DNA of 64,000 nt. Source: Adenanthera pavonina. Its lineage: Eukaryota > Streptophyta > Magnoliopsida > Fabales > Fabaceae. Where the stretch lies: NCBI GenBank assembly GCA_026686845.1, contig JAIVEN010000002.1, forward strand, positions 37,589,001 through 37,653,000, given 5' to 3'. The position numbers and the translations under genes were made by a program. Every line of letters starts with the position of its first letter. The stretch's first letter is position 1. Under the pieces are notes generated by a model, which ran no database searches, was not told the origin of the DNA, and saw nothing but the letters and a program-made list of their open reading frames with translations. Shown in pieces: positions 12,280-23,957 of this stretch.

Positions 12280-13933
12280 TGTTGAATCTAGAGCTTTGAT
12301 GATTCCAAACCAACATTTGAGAGCTTGGAATAAAGATATCAAAAGAGCTCAAAGAATTTCAAGTGAAGAAGTTCTGAGTAATCTGTGCAAAGATTTGTTG
12401 TAGGATCATTAGTTATGTTTAAATATGGGTAAAAGACTTTGATTTGATGCAAAGATGTTTTAAAAACTTGATTTTAAGAAATACTTGAAAAATACCTACC
12501 AACAGACAAAGCTTGAAAAGTTTACATTGAACTGTCATGTTGGAAATTCGAACTTTGGCTTTGGAAATTTGAATTTCGAGTTAAAACTGAATAAGTCTGA
12601 AGAGATGCCTCTCTGACAGACGAATTTTGATTTTCCAAAATTTGAATTTTCATAAGTGTCTGAAAGAAGCCGTTGAGCAACAGATAAACTTTGGGTTTTG
12701 AACATTCAAATTTTAGACAAAATGGAATTTATGAAAACTGAAGAAATTCGTCTGAAACAATGTTAAAGTTCATCTGAAATCAAGATTGTATTGAGTTTCA
12801 AAACTGCTCACTGACAGACGAACTTTGAACATGGAAATTCGAATTTCAGAAGCTAAAGTTGTGAGTCTGTTGAAATGACATGATGACATACAAAGGACAG
12901 TGTTTACAAATTCGAATGTTGAAGTAAGTCTAAAAAGAGGTCTCTCTGCCAGACGAACTTCACTCTTTGAAAATTCAAATTTTGAAGTAAATGAACTACT
13001 ATGCCTTTTAAGCCTGCTGCGGACAGACGAATTTTGAGGTTCCAAAATTCAAATTTCGAGGGCACTGTAGCAAATTGAAAATACTGTTCACACTTAACAG
13101 AAAAACTTTCTTCTTGAAAATTCGTATGTCACAACATAAAAACATTTTCTAAGTTTCAAAATTCGAATTTCACTTCATGAACAAACGAACTTCAGTACTT
13201 CAACGTTGGAAGCTTTAACCTTCGGTTCCTTCGAAATTCGTCTGTTGACCAACCGAAATTCAAATTTCAGTATATCAGAAGCATTAAATGCGGTTGGTTA
13301 ACAGATAGTTTTTCAAAGTAACCGTTGGATAACTTCCCCAAGGGATAAATTTTGTCTCTAACGAATAGTTGGGACCTAAATCTATAAATACAACATCATT
13401 TGAAGTTGTGGGTAATGAATCAAACTTTGTATATACTGAAATTCTGTCAAATTTTCTACTCAAAGACTTTTACCCTCTTACTTTAATACTTGTACATCAA
13501 CTTTCATATTCACTCTATTCAAGAGAGTTTCATCTTTGTAAACAATCTAATCTTCATCTGCGAGATAGATTTACTTGTGAGGGGATATCACAAGGGATTG
13601 TAAAGTACTTTGTGAAAGTGCAGAAAGTGATTGAGTGAGCTCTAGAAAACAGAGCACTGACGTTGTATTGTGGCACTTGCAAGAAGCCCATTGAATTCTT
13701 GCTGAGTAGTGGAAAATCTCAAGTGGTGTCTTGAGGACTGGACGTAGGTCAAGTGGAGGACCGAACCAGGATAAATATCAGAGTTTTTCTTCTCTCTATC
13801 ACTACTCTTTTATCTTACTGCGTTATACTCTGTTTTTCTGTCATACCTTGCTTTCTTCACTGTTTTCACTTTGTGCAGAAAATTTTCAAACTTTCCAATT
13901 CACCCCCCTCTTGGAAAGTCAGCCTAACTAACA
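12280..13933 (+). repeat. 3' LTR of the SIRE-type element
   Basis: It has the same length as the 5' LTR (1654 bp) and begins TGTTGAATC and ends CTAACTAACA. Differences from the 5' LTR are scattered substitutions, mostly transitions. Its TATA box is at 13383-13390. Confidence 0.93.
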
Positions 13934-15056
13934 GGAGTAAGAGGCATGAGGAAGAAAAGAATGAGTTGTTGACGTGCAGGTTACCATGTTAAAATATGAA
14001 TTGTTATTTGTGCCTTGTCTTATATGAAGTTGTAAAATAGTGAATATTATGTTAATATTGTAGAAAATATATGAGAATTTTCATTTCTGGATATTGTGAT
14101 ATGAATTTATATTCTACCAAGTTTCATGCCAAAATGAGTTCATTTACATGGGTTTTAGCAAGCAAATTACACTATAGATTGAAACAGGGCATTTTCTAGA
14201 TGTATTTGTTTAGTTCATTATTTCTTTGTGTTTAATGTGAGGTTAGATTTCTGGTATTTTTACACCAAATATAGACATCTCACACTTTAAAATGACGCAT
14301 AATTCACTCCATTTGGAGTCATGTAGAAAAAGTTATGATTTTTCAAAATTAGGGCAAGATTGGGAAAACTAGAAACTGCAAATTAGGCACTGAAAATTTC
14401 ATGAGATAACATAAAATTGTACAGAGCTCCAAAAATTTACTGGTATATATTTATAAAAATATATATGTTTTAAGTTTCATATGCCACTGATTTGGAGATA
14501 ATTGGAGCTATAAAATAGAAAATATGGAGTTTTTCCCAAAACTATTCTAGTAAGAGTTGAATTCTAACCCTTCGTGATTTAAGTTAATGTTATGCCTTGT
14601 CTAAATGAAATAAATGTATAATAAAAATATCTCTATAAGTAGATATACAGATCTTTCCAATGACATAGAGTATATATAATATGGTAAAGAATAGAATGAA
14701 ATATTATTTTTTAAATTTGGTGTCAGAAAACTAGAAGATAGAAAAATGACCAAATGAATAGTAAAAGTCCATGAAATTTACTATACTAATTGGCCCAATT
14801 AAGTTACTTATTCATACTTGTCCCATGTAAATATGAATTTGAGATAATTTTAGAGACTTGAATCACCTCAAGATGATTTTTATAAATTTAGTTATGAATT
14901 TTTAAAATTCATCGGGTAAAATAGAAATTTCCAAATAAATAGTATCCCGAATCTTTGAAAAATTCTACTTTTATTATATTATGATTCTGAATCATGATGA
15001 AATGTATCAAATATAATCTAATACATGGGAAATGGGTCCTAGTATAATGTCAAAAT
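13934..15056 (+). repeat. Large LTR copy A, right part
   Basis: The copy continues from the second GGAGT. It is the reverse complement of the start regions of the copies at 18546 and 23958. Shared landmarks include the block near GGGCAAGATTGGGAAAACTAG, the block ending GTTATGCCTTGTC, and the closing CCATTTxCCATxTATxxGAT region near 15010-15050. The expected terminal TTACA is not preserved, so the end is approximate. Confidence 0.6.
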
Positions 15057-17875
15057 AGCTCATATTGGGAGCTTGAACCATTAATAGAAAAAAAAAAGTG
15101 GTATTATTCATTTGGTTCCCAAGTTTTCTGGATGAATTTCGAAAAATCATAACTAAATCCAAAAAAATTGTATCAAGGTAGTTCAATTCTCTAAATGAAT
15201 CTAGAAATATTCTATACAAAGGAAAAGTATGAAACTTGTATTTGACTACACCAATTGATACAGTTTAATATTTAAACTTTCACTGGTTGAATGGTCAAAA
15301 TATTAAGTTCCAGATTTTCTAGCTTAAGTTTGAAAATTCATTTCTCATTCGAACCTGAGCCAATGTATGCTTTATTTACACCTTTAGAAATCTCTACTTT
15401 ACAAACATGTTTTATAGTACATTTATTCCTTGCATACAAGGCATGGCATCAACTTGAAGAAGGAAGGGTCCGACACATCACTCTTACTGGAACAATTATA
15501 GAAAAACATGCATAACTCTCATTGTATAGCTCCAATTTTCTTTAACTCAATGGCATATTAAACTTAAAATATTGATATTTTCATACATATAAACCACTAT
15601 ATTTTTGGAGCTATATACAATTTTATATCACTTTTCAAACTAAGTAATACTTATAGTAAAATCCGTGGCTTTCACTTGACTGTCCAGTTTTGACCCTTAA
15701 GTTTAAAATTACACTATGAATTGTATATATATCCAAATCCAGTGTTCTTTGTCTCATTGAAAATCTCTATTAGTCTAGTTTCTGAACTTGTAAAGCACTC
15801 TTATGCCTTAATGCAATTCTAATGAACAGTAACTACATAACAAGGACATGTTCAGAATAGCCAGCTTTCATCATATCATGACAAAAACATTCATATACAT
15901 CACATACTTTGCTCAAACTTATTCATAACATAACCATACATTACCATAGACTTACATAAACATAATGGCAACAAAGTATTGCCTTACAAAAGGACATATT
16001 ATTTTATACAAATTGTCAAAAATTAGAGTTCCATAACTCTCTAAACAAACATGCTTCAATATTTTCTTGTTTCTCTTGCTTATTTCTTGGACTCCTCCAT
16101 GGCCTTGTCATACCTTGAAGTTATGACAATCTCACTAGGAAGTTACATTTTATGCAATTATATCAATCATGTCAAATAACTCACATTTGATCACATTTAA
16201 TCACATCAATCACATTTAAAAAATAAATTACCACATTGGTCATAAAAATTTCGGCAGCATAATGGCTTAGACAATAGACATTCTGGGGAATAAAACCCTC
16301 ATTATAGAGCCAAAAGAAATCAAATAAATCACAATTGCAATATGGAAACATAATTTAATCATAGAAAGACAATGAAAGAACATAAAGCTAAAATATGAAA
16401 CTTAGCTACCTTGAAGCACTTCTTTGGCTATTCCTCTTGGATTCAATGCTCCCATTAACTTCCTTAGGCTTCCTCAATTCCCTAGGCATCAATAAACAAT
16501 GGCTCAAGCCATTGATTTTATAGCATGAGGCATAGAGTTCATATAAAACTCTACAAACCCTCAAAAATCAACTTTGGCTACCTTAGCTTATATCATGAAG
16601 CATATTCTTGTTCCTAAGGTTTTTGGCCATGGGGAATCTATTTTTGGCATAAAAAACATGATATTCCCACTCTAAGATGGCCTTTTATACATACCAAAAT
16701 TCTTCGCTCTTGGGAAAAACATGGGTTTCATAAAACTTGCTTCAATCTTACCTATCTTGCTTTCTCTTGCTAAATCTCATGCTTAATCATGATTTTATGG
16801 TTTTAAAACGACATTCCTCTCTTAATCAAGCTTAACCCAAAACTGTACAAAAGTTGGGAGAAGAGAAAATTGCAAGGAAACTCCCTTAAACTACTTGATA
16901 ATCATGCTAAAACACTTGGAAATTGAGAGGAAATTGCTTACCGATTCTTGGAATTTTTTGCCTTATTTTTCTCCTATTTTTCTTCCTCTCCACGTGATGC
17001 CCTTTCTTTTCTCTTGGCTACAAACTTCTCTCCCCTCTTTCCCTTGCCAAATGGTCATCCAAGTGAGTGGTGAAGGGAGTATTTATAAAGGCAATAATCA
17101 AGCTTACTTTTTGTTAATCACTTTGATTAACTTTAATGACAACTTGGCTGACAAGTTGTCTTAACCATTAAGTATTCCACTTTTGTGCACATGGCCAGCT
17201 AAGGTGGCACCACATGAGAAGGTCTCATCCCCAAAATACTGCATAATTTTTTCAATCCAGTAATACCCTATATCAGTTACTCTACACCTAGACCAGTAAA
17301 GTTAGCTTTCGCTGTATAATTTCACTTTATTGGAACAGGAATAAAGCAAACTTGTGTTTCACATCACTTTATTATCCTGTCTCTAAAGGGTTCCTTTTGC
17401 AGTGTCCAATAGATTTTCTTTTTGACTTTTTAGCTTTTGCAGATCAAAACGTAGTTTTATCAGTATAAATTTACTTTTTAATATTCAGCACTAATTATTT
17501 CTTTATCATTAATCATTAACTCTCAGTGTCATACATCATTGGACTCGTCTCGTTGAGAGCTTTAATTTGATAGTAATTTTGCATATTTACAAAATTATCC
17601 TTGACCCACAGTAAAATTATAATTTTTATTTCTTTCGAGTTATTAGCTGTAATTTTTCTCAAAATATTTAATTTCATGCCACCTCCATGAGATTTTTTAT
17701 GCTTAGGGATATAATATAATTTTCATAATTTTTTGGGGTAAAAATATAATTTCTCATTTTTTTCTTGTGATCGGAAAAATGATCTTTTTGCCATATTTCA
17801 TACAAAATGGTGTCTACCCATTTTTGTAAATTTTTTATGCATTTTTTAATTATCTAACTTTTTAGGAATGTTACA
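15057..17875 (-). repeat. Large LTR copy B, inverted next to copy A
   Basis: The same family runs on the - strand, ending GGAATGTTACA at 17875 (its 5' end). It abuts copy A with almost no spacer, and the terminal ~80-100 bases of its 3' end seem missing. A and B therefore form a tail-to-tail inverted pair of about 2.8-2.9 kb arms once the copia insertion is ignored. No protein is encoded, and the short frames inside are chance. Confidence 0.6.
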
Positions 17876-18382
17876 ATGTTCACACGCAATGCCTATATAA
17901 CTAATTTTGTCGACATAGCATAATAAGGCCCCCAATAATTGTTCCTAGATGGGTACAAAACACTCTCACATGATATCTATGGATGTATACCTCACACAAA
18001 ACAAATCCATGTGTTTTTCAGAAAGAGCATTAACTTTTTTTCCCATTTCTCAACTCTTTGTTTTTAAACCTAAAGAAGTATAGCATATGCAAAAGAAGCA
18101 TTCACTCCTTTTTGTATATTCATTAATCATTAATTTAATTTAAGTATTAAAAAAAAGGAAGTAGTAAAAAAAGGATCATTTATGAGCTGCATCAAGTCAA
18201 CAAATGGTGTGAGAAACAGTGTAAAGACAGCATCAGAGGGATGGTACTCTTATGGATTATATAGATTTATAGATTCTATCATTTGGGTCAAATTTAAATT
18301 TAAATTTAAATGATATAAATATCTCAATCTCGATTTCAATTAAATAAATTTCTTGGGCTTTTTTACCGGAATACATCAACCA
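17876..18382. other. AT-rich spacer
   Basis: It holds no gene. There is a short self-complementary run of AAATTT words near 18291-18312. Nothing else is recognised before the Mutator-like left end. Confidence 0.5.
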
Positions 18383-18545
18383 AAGAAAAAATTTCCCGAT
18401 ATGCTATAAGTTGAAAATTATTTACTCAAATGCTACAAATTATATGATCTCGGTTTGTCAGAGTCTGAGAAAACATATACCGATGCCATAGAATAATACC
18501 AAATATGGTTTTGTTCTGACAGTTTGACATGAAATGTATGAAGAG

Positions 18546-21500
18546 AGTAACACCTTATACTATGGCCCATTTACCATATATAGATCATTTTAGAGTTTAA
18601 ATATGCTTGAAGAGAAACTTAAATCAATTTAATTTCAAAAACAGAATTTTTATAAATCTCACATACTGTTCATATTGTCATTTCCATTTTACCCGATAAA
18701 TTTTGAAAATTCATAACTAAATCTAGAAAAATATTCTTAAGGTGATTCAAGTCTTTAAAAATAGATTAAAATATTCTATATGTGGGAAAAATAGGCTATA
18801 GAGCAAATACTTGGCCAAATTGTACAGTTTATTCCTTCAAAAAGTACTATAGATTTGGTCATTTCTAAAAATTCCTGACTTTGGCAATAACTTTGAAAAC
18901 TCATATTTCCTTCTATTCTGGACCAAATCATGCATAATCTTTGTCATTTGAAAGCTATATATGTCTATAAAATAGACATATTTTTAATATATTTATTTCG
19001 CTTACACAGGATATGACATTAACTTAAATCATAAAGGGTCAGAATTCAACTTTTACTAGAACAGTTTTGGAAAACCTCCATATCTTCTATTATATAGCTC
19101 CAATTACCTCCAAATTGGTGGCATATGAAACTTAAACATAGACCTTTCTACAAATATAAACCACTGAATTTTAGAGCCTTGTAAAATTTTATATTATCTT
19201 TTAAAATTCCCAGTATCTAACTTTCAGTTTTCAGTTTTCCCAATCTTGCCCTATTCTAAACCTTAACTTTGAAAATTCACCATAAATTGTACACTTATCC
19301 AATTTAAGTGTTCTTTAGATATATAGAAAGCTTATTCCATCTATAGAGCATATAAATTACTTAAGCTAATTACCCTGTCTTATATGAACAATGCCTACAT
19401 CCTCTCAGACTGCTTAAGATGAGCCTTTCCATTCCTAATTTATCAAAATAAGCTTCATAACATTTTCACATCATTATTCATTGCACCACATAACATATCA
19501 TAATACATTAAGAATCATAATAGCATAGAGATACAAACCACATGGCATATACATGATTTTTCATAATCTCTCAAAACATAAGCTTATGACTTGAACTTTT
19601 ACATTAAGCATCTTTTTCTTCTCCTTCCTCCATAGCTCACATGTCTCCCATGAATGGCTTGACTCTAAACACGTTAGTTATTGGGAAGAATGAGATTCAA
19701 AGAATCTCAGTAGTATTAACCATTCATGCATTTATATTATCATATCTTCCATAGAAATATCAATCAATTTCATTAAAACATAACATGCCACGATAATTTT
19801 ATAAGAATTTTGGTAGAGTTTCTCTTTATATTTTGGACATCCCGGGGTCACAAAACCCCTCATTCAACTCAACCAACATTCATAAACATCATAAAACATC
19901 TAAACAAACAAGTGATAAGTCATGGATTTCAATGCAAAATCATAAGACAATATAAAGCTATAATTGGTAATATGCTACCTTTATGCTTCCTTTTTGCTTT
20001 CCTTTGAATTTTATCTCTTCCAAATACTTCTCCAAGCTTTCTCAGGCTTCCTCAAACCTAAACATATAATCAAACAACTACTCAAGCTAATAGGTCCATG
20101 ACTTTCTTCAAAAAGTGTTCATGAAACCCTAATTCTTCAAAAATTCACCAAAAATTCATTTCTAACTCAAAAATCATAAATAATACCTCTATTCCATGTA
20201 ATTTTTCATGAAGAATCCAAATATGGTCTCAGAATCACCAAATTCCATCTCTAGATATGGTTACTATTCATTCCAAAATGAGCTTCAAAGGAGAGAGAGA
20301 ATTGTTTTCTTTGAAATACTTTGAACTACTCATGAAATCATGCTTTTGAATACTTGTTCTTGCTTTATCTTAACTTTGATGCATAAAAACACTCCTTCTT
20401 CCAATTCTATAAGTTGGCCAAAACTTAGACTAGAGAGGGGAGAGGATAGAACTTCATGGAAACATCTTAAATCTCTAGAGAAGCCAGCTTGAAAGCATAG
20501 AAACTCACCTTTGATCTTGAATCTTCAAGCTTCCAACTTTGCATTCTCTTTTCTCCTCTTGATGTGGACACAATGAGAACCTGTCTCAAGTACCAAGAAA
20601 ATACAGAGTCACGGAAGAACTTGACTCAAAAGATTCAGAAGATGATCAGTTAGAACCCTAGAGGAACTCGTCTCTAGATCCCTAATCACTCCTCACGGTC
20701 AGATGAGAAAAAAGGAGAGAGATAGAAAACAAGAGAGAAGAGAAAGAGAAAACTCAGTAAATCCTTACTGAACAACTCACAATAATATCATTCCACTATT
20801 CTCTCTAGAAAATGCATTACATAGAGGCATTTATATATGCAAAATAAGAAAAACCTTAATCCTAAAACAATTGGACCTAAATAATCTTAATAAATCTAGA
20901 AAATTTAAAAGATATATTTAATTATAAAAAATCCTAATAATAAAAACAAAAATTCAAAGAAAAATAATAAAATTGATATTTAATCCTAATACTATTAGAT
21001 AATCTCTTATATCCAAATCTAGGAAATCTTTTAAAAGATATCTAATAGATTTTTTTATTCTAATTTAAATCTAACTAATGATTTTGGCCCCAAGAAAATA
21101 TAAATTGGAAGCCAATAAAATAAATAAAATTATCTAAACAAAAAAAAAACCTAGAATTTTCTTGGGAGAGATCATGTGAGTAGAGATTGAGAATCTTTGA
21201 CGTGCCTCTTTGATCTCTATCACTTCTCTTTTCTCTCTTCTTTCTCTTATCTTTCTTGCATTTTCTCTCTTGGTTTTTACTGGTAGAAGTGTTGGTCAGA
21301 ATGAGGGAAAAGAAGGGACAACTAGTCACTTATTAATCACCTTGCTAATTACTTCCTTAAACATGATTACTTTTTGACTAACCTTAATCACTTTATTGAA
21401 TACTTCTTCAAGAAGTATTCTCAAAATAATAAAATATTCATTTGCAGCACATGGGCTGCTGAAATGTCATGCCTAAGAGAGAGAATTGGCCAAAACCTGC

Positions 21501-22111
21501 TCAATTTTTCTTGGTCTAGATATATCTTGAACTGGGTAATTTTTAACTGTACCGATAAAGTTATTTTTTATAGTAAATAGTATTTTAGGGATACAAGACT
21601 ATTCCAAATTTATATCTATGTTTTTTTAATTACTTTGTCCCAAATGGTATCTATATGAGGCACATATCATATCCCGGTTACCTTTGAACCATCTGTGGAG
21701 CGCACAATCTACTTTATCGGTATTTAGTTACTTTTGTATACTCAGTACTGATTATTTCTTTATTCTTAAATATTAACCCTCAGTGTCATATATCATTAGG
21801 CTCGTCTCATCGAGATCTTTGTTTTGACAATAATTTTATATATTTACAAAATTACCCTTGACTCGAGACCAAATTATAACTTTTAAATCTTCCGGGTCAT
21901 TAACTGTAACTTTCTCCAAAATATATGTTCACATCGAACCACTCTCAGAGCTAAAATTATCATAACTTCTCATGACAAAAACGTAATTTCTCATTTTTAT
22001 ATCCGATCAGCAAAAATAACATTTTTACCCTTTTTCATGTAAAATGGTGCCTATTCGTTTTCATGAATTTTTTATAAATATTTAATTATTCTAGTTATTA
22101 AGAATGTTATA
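18546..22111 (-). repeat. Solo large LTR copy C (probable Ty3/gypsy)
   Basis: It is flanked by a perfect AAGAG target duplication (18541-18545 and 22112-22116). Ends are degraded: it starts AGTAACACC (expected TGTAACACC) and finishes AATGTTATA (expected AATGTTACA). It is collinear with copy D and inverted relative to copy A. At 3.57 kb with no internal coding region, it is best read as a solo LTR left by LTR-LTR recombination. Confidence 0.75.
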
Positions 22112-22489
22112 AAGAGACATCTCAATTTCCTTTAAACTGAGATACAATGATGCCAAATAACAATCTCGGTTTTCAGTAAACCGAGATCTTATTTTTCCAA
22201 ACCTATAGACCTCAGTTTTCACAAAACCAAGATCCTATACTAGACAAAAATAAAAGAATAACGAGGGAATGTGACGTTCAGACATTTAGATTTTTGAAAG
22301 GAGATAGGTTTTTTAAAATAATGTATACTCCATATAAGAAAATTTTAATTATTATTTTACACATATTAAAAAATAGTTAAATAATTAAATTTGTTATAAA
22401 ATTTCAATATTTTGCTCTTATTAGTTTAATTTATATTATCTTTCATACTTCTCATATTATTTATCTCTTATTTATTAATTACTATTAAT

Positions 22490-22873
22490 TACTTCCTCCG
22501 ATCCTTTTAATAAGGGACTTCCAACAACTTTATGTAGATTAAGAAAATTAGTTATTGGCTTAAAATTAAAAAAAAACAAACATTTATTTTCTACCTCTAT
22601 TTATTATAGTAATACAATCCACATTAAACAAAAATTTTCTATCATTATTAAGTTGGAAAGAATGAGACTAACTAAAAGAAAACTAAATATTACCAATTGA
22701 ACAATTGAAAGTGCTTCTTTCATAAAAAAAATAATCTAATAACAATTTATAAGAAAAAATAAATGATGAAAAGTACAGTATAAAGAATATGACTAAATAT
22801 TACAAGATCCCTTATAAAGAAGATAAGAAAAAAGTTTTAGAAAGCCTCTTATAAAAAGAACTGGAGAGAATAT
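22490..22873. mobile_element. Stowaway-like MITE
   Basis: It begins TACTTCCTCCGATCCTTTT and ends AAAAGAACTGGAGAGAATA. The ends are imperfect inverted repeats, CTCCgaTCcTTTTaATAAG against CTCCagTtCTTTTtATAAG, each next to a TA. About 380 bp, AT-rich and noncoding. This is the usual form of a mariner-derived MITE in plants. Confidence 0.6.
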
Positions 22874-23538
22874 AGACTAGAGGTATAAAAAAATAATTAT
22901 TACACTAAATAATATTACAAAATATCTTATATTTGAATCAAATAATGTTTTCAAAAATTATCTATTATTTAAAAGTGGAATGAATATATAGCTAATTATG
23001 TATAGCTTCAAATAATTTACCTGACTAAAAAAATTTTTAATTCATACTTGAAATTTTATGCTTTAAAGAAATAAATGGTAAGACACAACACTACAATGTA
23101 AGCCAAAAGAAAAGAGCCGAAATCCCAACACACACAAAGGAATAGAGGGAGGGAATACTATGCGTTACACTACTTTATAGGCTTGACGCATCCCGGTTAA
23201 AGGAACAAAGGGAGGTAGCATGCGTTTAAATTTTTTTTTTTTTGTAAATGATAAGACTTGGCACTATAAAGCAATTGAGGAGGGAGTACAAAGTTGTTTA
23301 ATCATTTTTTTACTTTGAAATAACAAAACCAAAAGTCACAGGAAAGGACCAAAAAGTGGGAGTAACATGCACTTGACAAGACAATGTTTAAAAAATATAT
23401 TTTGAAGATCTCAGTTCAAGATTTTTTTACAAGACTTGATGTCTCTTGAACCGAGATCTCCGCAGAAGCATGTTAAAATGAATATGGGTTTCTCAAAAAC
23501 CGAGATTCAGGTAATATTTTTTTTTTTGAAAAAAAAAA

Positions 23539-23571
23539 GACAAGACACAACACTGCATGTTGTGTCTTGTC
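23539..23571. other. Perfect 14-bp inverted repeat
   Basis: The arms GACAAGACACAACA and TGTTGTGTCTTGTC are separated by a 5-base CTGCA loop. A related AAGACACAACACTACA word occurs near 23084, so the arm sequence itself is repeated locally. Confidence 0.8.
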
Positions 23572-23957
23572 CGATCAGTCTAACTGACCTGGCTAAATAG
23601 GAGAACATGCGCATAAGGGGGAGCATAAAGCCACAAAATTGTTTCAAAGCACAAGGCACATTGCCATGATTTTCAAGTTTTTCCATTTCAAATTTCTGAG
23701 TAAGGATAACGCACTACAGTTTTGCTTCTTCTCTCCATTTCAAATTTCAGAGGATTTAGTGGAGCTCTTCAAATTTTCTTCCTCCATCATTCATCTTCAT
23801 CTCAGATCTATTTTATAATTTTTTGTGCATTTTGCTTGAAAATTTATTGAATTTTTTCCACGTTCTTCATTTATTTCATATTTTTGAGTAAGTGTAAGCA
23901 GTGTGTTTGGCTCATTCTCTTTATTTCAAACTTTAGAGGAACTAGTGGAGCTCTTCA

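Larger units (their letters stand above)
2146..13933 (+). mobile_element. Complete SIRE/Maximus-type Ty1/copia retrotransposon with a third ORF
   Basis: The 11.8-kb element is flanked by a perfect 5-bp target duplication, GGAGT (2141-2145 and 13934-13938). Order: LTR, primer-binding site, gag, protease-integrase-RT-RNase H (copia order), a ~1 kb spacer, a third ORF, polypurine tract, LTR. Both LTRs are 1654 bp, start TGTTGAATC and end ACTAACA. The long LTRs, the extra ORF after pol and the size place it in the SIRE lineage (Sirevirus). Several stop codons and at least two frame changes disable its own proteins. About a dozen differences in the first ~310 aligned LTR bases suggest an insertion that is not recent. 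Confidence 0.92.
22117..23957 (+). other. Subterminal region of the Mutator-like element with small hairpins
   Basis: It is noncoding and AT-rich. Repeated ATCTCGGTTT-type words pair with nearby complements: a perfect 10-bp stem at 22163-22172/22178-22187, weaker ones at 22119-22143 and near 22209-22232, and a long one at 23406-23421/23442-23459. A 14-bp perfect stem of different sequence is at 23539-23571. Near 23680-23957 a ~190-base leader-like segment ending GTGGAGCTCTTCA occurs twice in tandem. Confidence 0.55.
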
